The translations under genes and the position numbers were made by a program. Positions 1 to 10,330 of a DNA stretch of 64,000 bases are shown here, in pieces. The notes under the pieces are model-generated. The model was not told the DNA's origin, searched no databases, and worked only from the letters and a program-made list of their open reading frames with translations. This stretch comes from Hydrogenophaga sp. SL48 (GTDB lineage: Bacteria; Pseudomonadota; Gammaproteobacteria; Burkholderiales; Burkholderiaceae_C): NCBI RefSeq assembly GCF_021729865.1, contig NZ_CP063400.1:3720001-3784000 (forward strand), in the 5' to 3' direction. Position 1 is the first letter of the stretch. Every line of letters begins with the position of its first letter.

Positions 1-225
1 GGCTTTGCTCACGACATGCCCGATGAGCCTGCGAAAGCCCAGGTCCACCTCGCCGTCCGGATCCATCACGGCCGCGTTCATCACCGCCAGTGCCTGCGCC
101 AGCTTGGGTCGGCGCTGCATGGTCAGCACGCTGTTCGGGGTGAATCCCAGGGTACCGAGGAAGAAGTCGAAATGGGGTTTGAGTTCGGGCGTGGTGTCGG
201 GCGGCAACGGCGAGAGGCGGGACAT
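1..225 (-). CDS. Carboxymuconolactone decarboxylase (AhpD-like) family protein, N-terminal part
   Basis: Only the first 75 codons are inside the window; the gene runs off the left edge. The start is the ATG at 225-223, with a purine-rich stretch (GGAGA) a few bases upstream. The protein opens MSRLSPLPPDTTPELKPHF and continues with LGFTPNSVLTMQRRP, a pattern typical of the N-terminal helices of peroxidase-related AhpD/CMD proteins. The CxxC catalytic pair of that family would lie beyond the edge, so activity cannot be judged. It is divergent from the exported-protein gene at 326. The family call is moderately sure; the substrate is unknown. Confidence 0.65.
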   Translation of the reverse strand, partial: MSRLSPLPPDTTPELKPHFDFFLGTLGFTPNSVLTMQRRPKLAQALAVMNAAVMDPDGEVDLGFRRLIGHVVSKA

Positions 226-280
226 GGGATCTCCGGTGAAACGACGGTCGGCCACTGTACGCCGGGCGGTCGCCCCATGA

Positions 281-286
281 GACAAT
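281..286 (+). promoter_or_regulatory. Candidate -10 box for the exported-protein gene at 326
   Basis: GACAAT matches the sigma-70 -10 consensus at four of six positions and would start transcription near 293, leaving a leader of about 33 nt. No convincing -35 was seen. This is a motif call only. Confidence 0.3.
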
Positions 287-325
287 GCCCACCCGCCCTC
301 ACAACCCAGCCTCTGGACGAACACC

Positions 326-718
326 ATGAACCGCTGCCCCGTTTCCCTCTCCACCACGGGCGCCCGCCGCCGCGCGGCGCTCCTGACGCTCGGCTTGGCC
401 GTGGCCGGACTGTCCTTGCCTACACTGGCGCAGAACCAGCCCCGCATGTTCCCGGCCAAGGCCCTGCGCGGCACGCTGGTCGTGACGCAGCCACCCCTCG
501 TGACACTTGACGGCAAGGCCGCCCAACTCTCACCCGGCGCGCGCATCCGCGGCACCAACAACATGCTGCTGCTCTCGGGCGGCCTGGTGAACCAGACGTT
601 GACCGTGAACTACACGCTGGAAGCTCACGGCATGGTGCACGACGTGTGGATCCTGACCGAAGCCGAAGCGGCCGAGAAGCGCCACACCGCCGCCAGCGCG
701 GCCGCCGCGGCCAACTGA
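326..718 (+). CDS. Small exported hypothetical protein
   Basis: 130 residues of unknown function. An N-terminal signal peptide is evident: three arginines at 14-16, a hydrophobic core [15 protein letters not shown], and a probable cleavage after TLA near residue 35. The mature part is about 95 residues, contains [19 protein letters not shown], and ends in a low-complexity Ala-rich tail (AASAAAAAN). It lies 118 bp upstream of miaB in the same direction. I do not recognise a characterised family. A periplasmic location is inferred from the signal sequence; the triple arginine is not a full Tat motif. Confidence 0.7.
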   Translation: MNRCPVSLSTTGARRRAALLTLGLAVAGLSLPTLAQNQPRMFPAKALRGTLVVTQPPLVTLDGKAAQLSPGARIRGTNNMLLLSGGLVNQTLTVNYTLEAHGMVHDVWILTEAEAAEKRHTAASAAAAAN

Positions 719-836
719 GCCTCACGGTCTCCCCTCGGCGCCCGCCTTGCGGCAGCGTCCAGCGCATGACCCCCCGACATCCGCCTGCAGGCAGGCCCCG
801 CGCGCCCTCGGTGCCGCGCATTTCCCATTGAAGATC

Positions 837-2189
837 ATGAGCAAAAAAGTCTTTATCAAAACCTTCGGCTGCCAGATGAACGAGTACGACTCGGACAAGA
901 TGGCCGACGTGATGAACGCCGCCGAAGGCTACGAGCCCACGCAGGACGTCAATGAGGCCGACCTGATCCTGTTCAACACCTGCTCGGTGCGCGAGAAGGC
1001 ACAGGAAAAGGTGTTCTCCGACCTCGGCCGCGTGCAGCACCTGAAAAAAAAGGGCGTGCTGATCGGCGTCGGCGGCTGCGTGGCCAGCCAGGAAGGCGCC
1101 GAGATCATCAAGCGCGCGCCCTATGTGGACGTGGTGTTCGGCCCGCAGACCCTGCACCGCCTGCCGGAGCTGCTGGCGCGCCGCGAAACACAGTCGCGCC
1201 CGCAAGTGGACATCAGCTTCCCCGAGATCGAGAAGTTCGACCACCTGCCGCCCGCGCGGGTCGACGGCTGCAGCGCCTTCGTGTCGATCATGGAAGGCTG
1301 CTCCAAATACTGCAGTTACTGCGTGGTGCCGTACACGCGCGGTGACGAGGTGAGCCGCCCGTTTGAGGACGTGCTGGTGGAGATCGCCGGCCTGGCCGAC
1401 CAGGGCGTGCGCGAGGTCAACCTGCTGGGCCAGAACGTCAACGCCTACCGCGGCAAGATGGGCGACACGGCCGAGATCGCCGACTTCGCCCTGCTGCTCG
1501 AATACGTGGCCGACATCCCGGGCATCGAGCGCATCCGCTACACCACCAGCCACCCCAACGAGTTCACGCCGCGCCTGATCGAGGCCTACGCGAAGATCCC
1601 GAAACTGGTGAACCACCTGCACCTGCCGGTGCAGCACGGGTCGGACCGCATCCTGATGGCCATGAAGCGCGGCTACACCGCCATGGAATACAAGAGCACG
1701 GTGCGCAAGCTGCGCGCGATCCGCCCCGATCTGGCGATGAGCAGCGACTTCATCGTCGGTTTCCCCGGCGAGACCGACGACGACTTCAACAAGCTGATGA
1801 AGCTGATCGACGACATCGGTTTCGACATCAGCTTCAGCTTCATCTTCAGCCCGCGCCCGGGCACACCGGCCGCCAACCTGCCCGACGACACGCCGCACGC
1901 CGAGAAGCTCAGGCGCCTGCAGCACCTGCAGGCCGTGATCGAGGCCAACGTGGCCCGCATCAGCGCGAGCCGGCAGGACACGGTGCAACGCATCCTGGTC
2001 GAAGGCCCGTCGCGCAAGTCCACGGCCGAAGCGCCCGAGCTGATGGGGCGCACCGAATGCAACCGCGTGGTCAACTTCGCCGCCGGCCCGAGCGGCGCGC
2101 GGCTGGTGGGCCAGATGATCGACGTGCGCATCACCGAGACCTTCCCGCACGCCTTGCGGGGCGAGGTGATGGTGCGCGAATCGGTGTGA
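837..2189 (+). CDS. miaB: tRNA-2-methylthio-N6-dimethylallyladenosine synthase MiaB
   Basis: 450 residues. MiaB is a radical-SAM iron-sulfur enzyme that methylthiolates i6A37 of tRNAs reading UNN codons, giving ms2i6A. The N-terminal UPF0004 domain carries the cluster-binding cysteines Cys12 (GCQMN), Cys49 (NTCSVRE) and Cys81 (GGC). The radical-SAM triad Cys155-Cys159-Cys162 sits in [18 protein letters not shown]-terminal TRAM-type RNA-binding region follows. I chose the ATG at 837 because [20 protein letters not shown] is the conserved start; the open frame extends 30 codons upstream without conservation. In many proteobacteria phoH-ybeY follow miaB; here the glrK kinase gene follows after 34 bp. 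Confidence 0.96.
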   Translation: MSKKVFIKTFGCQMNEYDSDKMADVMNAAEGYEPTQDVNEADLILFNTCSVREKAQEKVFSDLGRVQHLKKKGVLIGVGGCVASQEGAEIIKRAPYVDVVFGPQTLHRLPELLARRETQSRPQVDISFPEIEKFDHLPPARVDGCSAFVSIMEGCSKYCSYCVVPYTRGDEVSRPFEDVLVEIAGLADQGVREVNLLGQNVNAYRGKMGDTAEIADFALLLEYVADIPGIERIRYTTSHPNEFTPRLIEAYAKIPKLVNHLHLPVQHGSDRILMAMKRGYTAMEYKSTVRKLRAIRPDLAMSSDFIVGFPGETDDDFNKLMKLIDDIGFDISFSFIFSPRPGTPAANLPDDTPHAEKLRRLQHLQAVIEANVARISASRQDTVQRILVEGPSRKSTAEAPELMGRTECNRVVNFAAGPSGARLVGQMIDVRITETFPHALRGEVMVRESV

Positions 2190-2223
2190 GGACCGCGCGC
2201 GCACGCCCATCGGGCGACCCGTC

Positions 2224-3642
2224 GTGAAGACGCTGCGGTTTTCGTTCCCCCAGCTGCTGCTGGTGGCGTTTCTGCTGATCGGCGCGCTGCTGGGTGCGGC
2301 CGCGCTGAGGGCGCTGTTCACACTCGACACCATGATGGCGCAGGGCCGCGAGAGCACGGCCCAGGCGATCGCGCTGAGCACGGCGGCGCAATCGCTGCGC
2401 GAACGCAGCCTGACCATGGAGCGGGCGGCCCGGCAGTCGCTGGTGCTGGGCGACCGCCAGCTGCGCCAGCGTTTTTTTGAGGCCGCGGGTCAGTCGCGCG
2501 ACATCCTCCGCAGGCTGGAAGGCAATGAACTTCCCGCCGATTTTTCCCGCAACTGGCTGCGGCCTCTGGCCGAGGTGGAGGCCTTGCTGGAGGGCCCGCC
2601 AGAAACCGCATTTGATCGCGAGCGTGCCGTGGCCCGCGCCTTCCGCGAGCTCGACGGCCACAGCGCGTCCATCGCCCAGCAGGTGCAGACCATCATCGGC
2701 AACCGCAACGACGCCCTGCAGTCCCGGGTGGAAGACAGCCGGCGCCAGCTGACGCAGCAGGTGCTGGGCTCCATCGCGCTGGCGGCGGTGATGGCGCTGG
2801 GGTTCGGCGTCTGGCTGGCCCGACCGTTCCAGCGGCTGGAGAAGGCCATCGTCCGCCTGGGCGAGAACCGGCTGGACCTGCCGATCGACATCCCGGGGCC
2901 GCCCGACGTGCGCCGCGTGAGCCAGCAGCTGGAGTGGCTGCGCCTGCGCCTGACCGAGCTCGACGCCGACAAGGCCCGCTTTCTGCGCCACGTGTCGCAC
3001 GAACTCAAGACCCCGCTGGCCTCGCTGCACGAGGGCGTGGCGGTACTGGGCGACGGCGTGGCCGGCCCGCTCAACCCCAGCCAGGCCGAGGTGGTGACCA
3101 TCCTGCAGCACAACACCCAGCTGCTGCAGCACCAGATTGAAACCCTGCTGCGCTTCAACGCGGCGGCGTTCGAGGCCCGCCAGTTGCAACGCGAACCCAC
3201 CGACCTGCTGGCCCTGGTGGAAGAGCAGATCGAGGCCCAGCGGCTGCGCTGGCAGTCGCACCAGCTGGAGGTGCGTGCCGAGGGCCGCTCGCTGGTGGTG
3301 CCGGTGGACCGCCAGAAAATGGCCTCGGCCATCGGCAACCTGCTGTCCAACGCGATCCGTTTTTCGCCTCCCGGCGGGCAGATCCGCCTGGTGCTGCAGA
3401 GCGACGCGGGCCTGGCCAGCCTGCACGTGATCGACCAGGGCCCGGGGGTGGCCGAAGCAGACGGCCAGCGCATTTTTGAACCGTTTTACCGCGGTGAACG
3501 CCAGCCGGCAGACACGGTACGGGGGTCGGGCATCGGGCTGTCCATCGTGCGCGAATACATTGAGGCCCATGGCGGCCGTGTTCAACTGCTGCCTGAGCGC
3601 CAGGGCGCCCACTTCTGCATCGAATTGCCTCATGCCATCTGA
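2224..3642 (+). CDS. glrK: Sensor histidine kinase of the GlrK/QseE type
   Basis: 472 residues with a GTG start at 2224. An N-terminal transmembrane helix (about residues 8-30) and a second near 180-200 bracket a periplasmic domain of roughly 150 residues. A HAMP-like linker follows. The H-box is FLRHVSHELKTPLASLHEG with His259 as the predicted phosphorylated residue. N-box (NLLSNAIRFSPPGG) and G-boxes (DQGPGV, GSGIGLSI) complete the ATPase domain. Its stop overlaps the start of the lipoprotein gene, which in turn overlaps the GlrR gene; this kinase-QseG-regulator order is that of enterobacterial glrK-qseG-glrR. The symbol is given on this context as well as on sequence type. Signal sensed: unknown. 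Confidence 0.85.
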   Translation: MKTLRFSFPQLLLVAFLLIGALLGAAALRALFTLDTMMAQGRESTAQAIALSTAAQSLRERSLTMERAARQSLVLGDRQLRQRFFEAAGQSRDILRRLEGNELPADFSRNWLRPLAEVEALLEGPPETAFDRERAVARAFRELDGHSASIAQQVQTIIGNRNDALQSRVEDSRRQLTQQVLGSIALAAVMALGFGVWLARPFQRLEKAIVRLGENRLDLPIDIPGPPDVRRVSQQLEWLRLRLTELDADKARFLRHVSHELKTPLASLHEGVAVLGDGVAGPLNPSQAEVVTILQHNTQLLQHQIETLLRFNAAAFEARQLQREPTDLLALVEEQIEAQRLRWQSHQLEVRAEGRSLVVPVDRQKMASAIGNLLSNAIRFSPPGGQIRLVLQSDAGLASLHVIDQGPGVAEADGQRIFEPFYRGERQPADTVRGSGIGLSIVREYIEAHGGRVQLLPERQGAHFCIELPHAI

Positions 3643-4320
3643 TCCTCTTCTTCCTTCTTACCGCCGCGCCCACCGGAGCACCCGGGGTCAGCGCCTGGCG
3701 CTGTGCCTCGGCACCGCCGTGTGTCTGGGCGCCTGCACAACCCCTCCGCAACCGGTGGTGACCGCACCGCCGCCGGCACCTCCCCCCACCCTCGAACGGC
3801 CCAAACCGGTGGAACCGCCGGTGCTCAACCCGCCCGCGCCAACCCCGCCCCCCAACGGGGAACGCCCATCGGCCCCGACGGGGGACACCACCGCTCCCGC
3901 CACCCTGGTGTCGGTGATGGGCTATGCCGAACGCCTGCGGGGGCTGTCCAGCAACGAGCTGTTGCAGGAATTGAACGCGCTCGGCGATCCCGGCGCTGTG
4001 CCGTCCCTTCAGCTGCAGAGCGCGCTGGTGCTGATGCACCTCCACCAGCCGGCGGCCTCGGCGCGTGCCCTCAGCCTGCTGCAGCGGGTGGCGACGCATC
4101 CGGCGCCGGAGAGCGCGCCGTTCAAGCCGCTGGCGCGGCTGCTGGCGACCAGCCTGAGCGATCTGCGACGCCTCGAAGACACGGTGGACCGGCAGGCGCA
4201 ACAGTTGCGCGACCACCAGCGCCGCATCGACATGCTGAGCGACCGGCTCGACGCCATGCGCGACATCGAGCGCAGCCTCACACCCCGGACCGGCCCGGGC
4301 ACGGGCAGGGGCACGGCGCC

Positions 4321-4324
<4 letters not shown>
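3632..4324 (+). CDS. QseG-like lipoprotein between GlrK and GlrR
   Basis: 230 residues. The ATG at 3632 lies inside the last codons of the kinase gene (11-bp overlap). A lipoprotein signal ends in the lipobox LGAC (VCLGACTTPP), so the protein should be lipid-anchored. A Pro-rich linker (about residues 40-85) is followed by a helical region with leucine-rich segments and a coiled-coil-like end (LRRLEDTVDRQAQQLRDHQR). In enterobacteria the QseG lipoprotein encoded at this position modulates the QseE/GlrK sensor; the same role is inferred here from position and architecture, not from clear sequence identity. Confidence 0.75.
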
Positions 4325-5754
<1,430 letters not shown>

Positions 5755-5771
5755 CAAACCAAAGTCTTTGA

Positions 5772-5791
5772 TTCAAAAGGCTTTTTTTGAA
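5772..5791. repeat. A/T-rich inverted repeat behind glrR
   Basis: TTCAAAA (5772-5778) and TTTTGAA (5785-5791) form a 7-bp inverted repeat with a 6-base spacer between the two GlrR boxes. It stands out in GC-rich DNA. It could be a weak end signal for glrR or an additional protein site; the stem is too weak to call a terminator. Confidence 0.4.
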
Positions 5792-5805
5792 CACCCCACC
5801 CGACC

Positions 5806-5823
5806 TGTCGCCATCTGGCGACA
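5806..5823. promoter_or_regulatory. Predicted GlrR-binding site 2 (TGTC-N10-GACA)
   Basis: TGTC at 5806-5809 and GACA at 5820-5823 are 10 bases apart; the centre is also dyadic (GCC...GGC). It lies 67 bp downstream of site 1 and about 130 bp upstream of the predicted start of transcription, a normal distance for a sigma-54 enhancer. Confidence 0.8.
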
Positions 5824-5886
5824 AAAACCGGGCATTCATCCCCCGCTCACGGCACCGCGCGGCCCCTCGACGTCAACAAATCCATT

Positions 5887-5899
5887 CAAACTGTTGATT
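5887..5899 (-). promoter_or_regulatory. Predicted IHF-binding site
   Basis: On the minus strand the 13 bases match the IHF consensus WATCAA-N4-TTR at every defined position (AATCAA, CAGT, TTG). It sits between GlrR box 2 and the sigma-54 promoter, where IHF bends DNA in many sigma-54 systems, including enterobacterial glmY. Confidence 0.7.
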
Positions 5900-5918
5900 T
5901 AAAAGGAGTTTTCAGACC

Positions 5919-5934
5919 TGGCACAGGGTTTGCC
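5919..5934 (+). promoter_or_regulatory. Predicted sigma-54 promoter of opgGH
   Basis: TGGCAC (5919-5924), 5 bases, then TTGC (5930-5933). The GG at 5920-5921 and the GC at 5932-5933 are separated by the required 10 bases, matching the -24/-12 consensus. Transcription would start near 5945, right at the assumed opgG ATG (5946), so the message would be leaderless or nearly so. Confidence 0.75.
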
Positions 5935-5945
5935 CTAATCAAGGC

Positions 5946-7514
5946 ATGCCCCGCCCTTTTTCCCTCATTTCAGCCCCCCGCGCACCCGGCCGCTGGACCG
6001 TGCTTTTCGCGCTGCTGGCCATGCTGGCCGGGGCTCCGGCGATGGCCCAGGGGTTCGACTGGACCACCCTGAGCCACCTGGCCCAGACCCGCGCGCAGGC
6101 GCCTTACCGCGCAAACGGCGACAAGCTGCCGGCCGAACTGAAGGCGCTGGACTACGACCAGATGCGGCTCATCCGCTTCCGCGATGAACGCGCCACCTGG
6201 TTCACCGAACAGCTGCCTTTCCACGCCCAGTTCTTCCACCCGGGCGGAACCCAGACCGACACGGTTCGTGTCCACGAAATCACGGGTGGCACCGCGCAAC
6301 CCATCCCCTTCCAGAGCGAGCGCTTCGAATACGGTCGGCAGATCGTCGACCCCACCGCCTGGGGCGACGTCGGTTACGCCGGTTTCCGCCTGCTCCACCC
6401 GGTGAACCGGCCGGGCACCATGGACGAAATAGCGGCCTTCGTCGGCGCGAGCTACTTCCGGGCCCTCGGCAAGAACCAGCAGTACGGCCTGTCGGCGCGC
6501 GGCCTGGCCATCGACACCGTGGGCGCGGGCGCCGAAGAGTTCCCGCGCTTCACCGAGTTCTGGCTGGAGCGCCCAGCCCCCGGCGCCACAGAGGTCACGG
6601 TCTACGCCCTGCTGGAGTCGCCTCGCAGCACCGGCGCCTACCGCTTCGTGATCCGCCCGGGCAGCCAGACCACCATGACCGTGCACGCGCGGGTGTACCT
6701 GCGCGCGGGCAGCGCGCCCGTGACCACGCTGGGCCTGGCACCGCTCACCAGCATGTTCACCTTCGGCGAAAACCAGCGCCACGCCACCGACTTCCGCCCG
6801 GAGGTCCACGACTCCGACGGCCTGATGGTCGTGACCGGCGAGGGCGAGTGGCTGTGGCGCCCGCTGCAGAACCCGCGCCATCTGGTGATCAGCTCGTTTG
6901 CCATGCAGCAACTGCGCGGCTTCGGCCTGATGCAGCGCGACCGCGCCTTTGCCAGCTTTGAGGACGTGGAGGCCCGCTACGAGCGCCGCCCCAGCGCCTG
7001 GGTCAAGCCGCTGGGCGACTGGGGCCCGGGCCGGGTGGAGCTGGTGCAGCTGCCGACCCCTGACGAAACGCACGACAACATCGTTGCCTACTGGGTGCCG
7101 GCCCGCACGCCCCTGCCGGGCGAAGCACTGGAACTGGCCTACGAACTGGCCTGGCAAGGCGACGACCAGACCCGCCCGCCATCGGCCTGGGTGACCCAGA
7201 CCCGCAAGGGCTATGGCTACACCAAGCTCAGTCCCCAGGAACAGGCCCAACAGCCCAAGTTCGTGCTCGAGTTCGCGGGCCCGTCGCTGGCGGCCCTGCC
7301 TGCGGGCGCCGACGTGCGCGCCATGGTCAGCGCCGACAGCAACGGCCGGGTGCTCGAAGCCCTGGCCTACCCCAACCCCGCCACCCAGACCTGGCGCGCC
7401 GTGATCCGCGTGGAACGCATCGACCCGGCCCGCCCGGTCGAACTGCGCGCCTTTCTCCAACACCAGAACCACACCCTGAGCGAAACATGGACACACCTAC
7501 TCTTGCCCGAGTGA
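5946..7514 (+). CDS. opgG: Glucans biosynthesis protein G (OpgG/MdoG)
   Basis: 522 residues, close to the family length. OpgG is a periplasmic protein needed to make and branch osmoregulated periplasmic beta-glucans. The N-terminus is a signal peptide with a hydrophobic core (TVLFALLAMLAG) and cleavage predicted after AMA at residue 34. The mature protein begins QGFDWTTLSHLAQTRA and contains the family motifs YDQMRLIRFR and SMFTFGENQRH. There is no good ribosome-binding site before the ATG at 5946; AAGG lies only one base away. The last 28 bases overlap opgH. Expression is predicted to depend on GlrR and sigma-54. Confidence 0.93.
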   Translation: MPRPFSLISAPRAPGRWTVLFALLAMLAGAPAMAQGFDWTTLSHLAQTRAQAPYRANGDKLPAELKALDYDQMRLIRFRDERATWFTEQLPFHAQFFHPGGTQTDTVRVHEITGGTAQPIPFQSERFEYGRQIVDPTAWGDVGYAGFRLLHPVNRPGTMDEIAAFVGASYFRALGKNQQYGLSARGLAIDTVGAGAEEFPRFTEFWLERPAPGATEVTVYALLESPRSTGAYRFVIRPGSQTTMTVHARVYLRAGSAPVTTLGLAPLTSMFTFGENQRHATDFRPEVHDSDGLMVVTGEGEWLWRPLQNPRHLVISSFAMQQLRGFGLMQRDRAFASFEDVEARYERRPSAWVKPLGDWGPGRVELVQLPTPDETHDNIVAYWVPARTPLPGEALELAYELAWQGDDQTRPPSAWVTQTRKGYGYTKLSPQEQAQQPKFVLEFAGPSLAALPAGADVRAMVSADSNGRVLEALAYPNPATQTWRAVIRVERIDPARPVELRAFLQHQNHTLSETWTHLLLPE

Positions 7515-9481
7515 CGCCCGCCACGGGCGGCCGCAGCCGGTTGCGCGAGGAGCGCCACCCCAACGCCGTGACCGCACCGCCGGTCCACCGCGGGTCCATG
7601 GTGCCCCGGCCCTGGCGAGGCTTCTGGAAGAGCATCGGCGCCGCCATGCTGTCGGCGGCCAGCGCCTGCCTGCCCGGTCAGTCCAGGCCCCAGGCCGTTC
7701 GCGGCCCCCGGCCCATGGCCTGGGAGACCGCCGGCAACCGCCGCCGGACGGTGTTTTCGGTGCTCACGGTGCTGAGCACCCTGCTGGCCGCAAGCCTGTA
7801 CCACCGCGCCCAGCCCGACGGTGAAAACACCTGGCTGCAGGTGGCGCAGCTGGGGCTGTTCGTGCTGCTCTCGGCCTGGGTGATCACGGGCTTCGTGACA
7901 GCGCTCATGGGCTTCTGGGTGATGCTGCGCGGCGACCGCCACACGCTCACGGCCGCCTCGGTGCGCGACCACGCCATGAACCCCGAGGCGCGCACCGCCC
8001 TCATCATGCCGATCTGCAACGAAGACGTGGCCACCGTGTTCGCCGGCCTGAGGGCCACCTGCGAGTCGCTGATCGGCACCGGCCACGCAGGCCAGTTCGA
8101 CGTGTTCGTGCTCTCCGACAGCTATGACCCCGCCATCGCCGCGGCCGAACGGCAGGCCTGGGAGGCCTTGCGCGCCGCCCTGGCCGAGCAGCCAGGCCAG
8201 CCGCCGATCGAGGTGTATTACCGCCTGCGCAGCCGCCGCACCCACCGCAAGGCCGGCAACGTGGCCGACTTCTGCCGCCGCTGGGGCAAGGACTACCGCT
8301 ACATGGTGGTGCTCGACGCCGACAGCGTCATGAGCGGCAGCTGCCTGGTGTCGCTGACCCAGCTGATGGAAGCCAACCCGCGCGCGGGCATCATCCAGAC
8401 CGCCACCCAGGCCATCGGCCACGCCACCCTGCACGCCCGGGCGCAGCAGTTCGGCTCGCGCGTGACGGGCCAGCTGTTCACCCTGGGCATGCAGTTCTGG
8501 CAGCTCGGCGAATCGCACTACTGGGGCCACAACGCCATCATCCGTGTCGAACCCTTCATGAAGCACTGCGCACTGGCGCCGATAGAAGGCAAGGGCGGCA
8601 TGTCCGGCGGCATCATGTCGCACGACTTCGTCGAGGCCGCGCTGATGCGCCGCGCCGGTTATCACGTGTGGCTGGTGTCCGACCTCACCGGCAGCTACGA
8701 GCAGCAACCGCCGGACCTGCTGTCCGAACTGCAGCGCGACCGTCGCTGGTGCCAGGGCAACCTGCAGAACTCGCGCCTGATCGCCGAACCCGGCATCCAC
8801 CGCGTGCACCGCTTCATGTTCGGCATCGGCGCCATGTCCTACCTGGCAGCGCCACTGTGGCTGGCCTTCATGGCGCTGGGCACGGCGCTGGTGCTGAGCC
8901 ACCCGGACCCGCTGTCGTCGCTGCGCAGCGTGTCGGACGAGCGTCTGGTGCTGTGGGCATGGACGCTCTGCCTGCTGTTCCTGCCGCGCCTGCTGGGCCT
9001 GCTGGCGGTGTTCCTCAAGGGTGAACAAAAACGCTTCGGTGGTGTCGGCAACCTGCTGGCCAGCGCCGGGCTGGAGAGCGCGCTGGCGCTGATCCAGGCG
9101 CCCATCCGCATGGTGGCGCATTCGCTGTTCGTGCTGGTGGCCGTCACCGGCATCCAGCTCGACTGGAAGTCACCGCCTCGGGAAGCCAATGGCGTGGCCT
9201 GGCGCGGTGCGGCGGCCCAGTTGGCGCCCATCGCTGCCGTGGTCGGTCTGGTGCTGGTCGGCGTGGCCGCCCTCAACCCCGACGCGCTGCTCTGGATGCT
9301 GCCGGTGACCCTCCCGCTGGTGCTGGCGGTACCGTTCACCGTGGCCACGGGACACGTCGAACTCGGCGCCTGGATGCGTTCACGCGGCGCCCTGCTGATC
9401 CCGGAAGAATCGTGGTCCCCGGCGGTGCTGCGCCGGGCCTGGCGCCACGCCTCGCGCCTGTCGCTGCTCAAGCTCGCCTGA
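7487..9481 (+). CDS. opgH: Glucans biosynthesis glucosyltransferase H (OpgH/MdoH)
   Basis: 664 residues. This inner-membrane GT2-family enzyme polymerises glucose from UDP-glucose into the periplasmic glucan backbone. Visible motifs are a cytoplasmic glycosyltransferase domain with NEDVATVFAGL, the metal-binding VLDADSVM, and the acceptor-site QRDRRWCQGN, framed by transmembrane helices (about residues 85-150 and several after 440). It starts 28 bp inside opgG, so the two are translationally coupled. E. coli OpgH has 847 residues; the difference is mainly a shorter cytoplasmic N-terminus, the part that in E. coli is linked to FtsZ inhibition. Confidence 0.93.
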   Translation: MDTPTLARVTPATGGRSRLREERHPNAVTAPPVHRGSMVPRPWRGFWKSIGAAMLSAASACLPGQSRPQAVRGPRPMAWETAGNRRRTVFSVLTVLSTLLAASLYHRAQPDGENTWLQVAQLGLFVLLSAWVITGFVTALMGFWVMLRGDRHTLTAASVRDHAMNPEARTALIMPICNEDVATVFAGLRATCESLIGTGHAGQFDVFVLSDSYDPAIAAAERQAWEALRAALAEQPGQPPIEVYYRLRSRRTHRKAGNVADFCRRWGKDYRYMVVLDADSVMSGSCLVSLTQLMEANPRAGIIQTATQAIGHATLHARAQQFGSRVTGQLFTLGMQFWQLGESHYWGHNAIIRVEPFMKHCALAPIEGKGGMSGGIMSHDFVEAALMRRAGYHVWLVSDLTGSYEQQPPDLLSELQRDRRWCQGNLQNSRLIAEPGIHRVHRFMFGIGAMSYLAAPLWLAFMALGTALVLSHPDPLSSLRSVSDERLVLWAWTLCLLFLPRLLGLLAVFLKGEQKRFGGVGNLLASAGLESALALIQAPIRMVAHSLFVLVAVTGIQLDWKSPPREANGVAWRGAAAQLAPIAAVVGLVLVGVAALNPDALLWMLPVTLPLVLAVPFTVATGHVELGAWMRSRGALLIPEESWSPAVLRRAWRHASRLSLLKLA

Positions 9482-9490
9482 GAGCCTGAA

Positions 9491-9539
9491 CCGGCGGCAT
9501 GAGCGCCGTCCGGCCGCTCCGAAGGCGCTCAGCCGCCGG
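9491..9539. terminator. Hairpin between convergent opgH and the CbiM-like gene
   Basis: Near-perfect inverted repeat: CCGGCGGC..GAGCGCC (9491-9507) against GGCGCTC.GCCGCCGG (9524-9539), loop of 16 bases, with one extra base in the left arm. It lies between two genes ending toward each other and overlaps the stop codon of the minus-strand gene. There is no T-run, so a bidirectional intrinsic terminator is possible but not certain. Confidence 0.5.
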
Positions 9540-10197
9540 GGGGATGGAGGTAGCGCTCGTCGGACCAGGTGGCGAGCCACTGGGGCGCAAAGGCCACGAA
9601 GATGGCGCAGGCCATGCCGGTGAGGAAGGCATCGCCCCAGGCCATGAGCCAGCGCGCCACGAGCGCCTGTTCCAGCGCCACGCCCCCGGCCAGCCGGTAG
9701 ATCAGCTCCATCAACAAGCCCGAGAGGAACACGGCCGCGGCCGTGCCCAGAAAGCCACGACCCAGCGTGTAAACGAACGGGTTGGGCGGCAGCCAGCGCC
9801 GCAGCACGGCGCCGATGAACAGGGCGATCGTCGCAGGCGCCAGGCCGATCCAGACCCACTGCGACACCGCCAGCGCAAGCCCCCCAGCGCCAAGGGCCCA
9901 GACCACCAGCGCCACGCCGCTGAGCACCAGCACCGCCAGCGGCCAGCCCAGCATCAACACCAGCAGGCTCGCGCCCGAGAACTGCACCGCCAGGCCCTGC
10001 GGCATGTGCTGCGGGAGCAGCCACAGCCACGGCAGGACGACCAAGCCGGCCAGGGCCGGCGTCAGCAAAGGGCCCGCCAGCATGCGCCAGGGCTGGAGCC
10101 ACAGGGCCACCCCCAGGCAGAGCAGGCCCAGCGCCAATTCAAGAAAAAACAACATGGGAATCAGTGTGACCGAACGGCCAAGCCACTGTCTTGACAT
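9529..10197 (-). CDS. CbiM-like integral membrane protein (ECF-transporter permease-like, COG3235 type)
   Basis: 222 residues, mostly hydrophobic, with about six transmembrane helices. It resembles the predicted membrane proteins distantly related to CbiM-type ECF transporter S-components (COG3235). Recognisable features are an N-terminal helix after MSRQWLGRSVTLIPM, WVWIGLAPATIALFIGAVLRR in the middle, and a C-terminal segment WGDAFLTGMACAIFVAF ending in a soluble tail WSDERYLHPPGG. No energising ATPase is nearby. It converges on opgH. Substrate unknown; the family assignment is from memory of the pattern. Confidence 0.6.
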   Translation of the reverse strand: MSRQWLGRSVTLIPMLFFLELALGLLCLGVALWLQPWRMLAGPLLTPALAGLVVLPWLWLLPQHMPQGLAVQFSGASLLVLMLGWPLAVLVLSGVALVVWALGAGGLALAVSQWVWIGLAPATIALFIGAVLRRWLPPNPFVYTLGRGFLGTAAAVFLSGLLMELIYRLAGGVALEQALVARWLMAWGDAFLTGMACAIFVAFAPQWLATWSDERYLHPPGG

Positions 10198-10260
10198 CGG
10201 TCAGAGGCGCCAGCCTCACACCCCCACACGCCCGAACGGCGCCAGCTCCCAGGGCACCGC

Positions 10261-10328
10261 CGGGCCGGCTTCGCCGGACGACCTGTGCCGCCCCCTCGGG
10301 GGGGTGACGCCGCAGGCGGCGCAGGGGG
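10261..10328. repeat. GC-rich palindromic repeat, copy A (after ffh stop)
   Basis: Contains the core CCCCCTCGGGGGGG and the dyad GACGCCGCAGGCGGCG, beginning with the small hairpin CCGGCTTCGCCGG. It abuts the ffh stop codon (10331) and, read in the ffh direction, follows the gene in the same orientation as copies D, E and C follow theirs. Confidence 0.75.
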
Positions 10329-10330
10329 GA

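Noticed and set aside
420..2417. A 665-codon open frame on the minus strand over miaB and glrK
   Set aside because: It is antisense to two well-identified genes, has Ala/Arg/His-rich low-complexity translation and no recognisable domain; long antisense frames are expected in high-GC DNA.
5772..5791. TTCAAAA...TTTTGAA as a glrR transcription terminator
   Set aside because: The A/T-only stem is too weak, and the T-run is inside the stem rather than after it.
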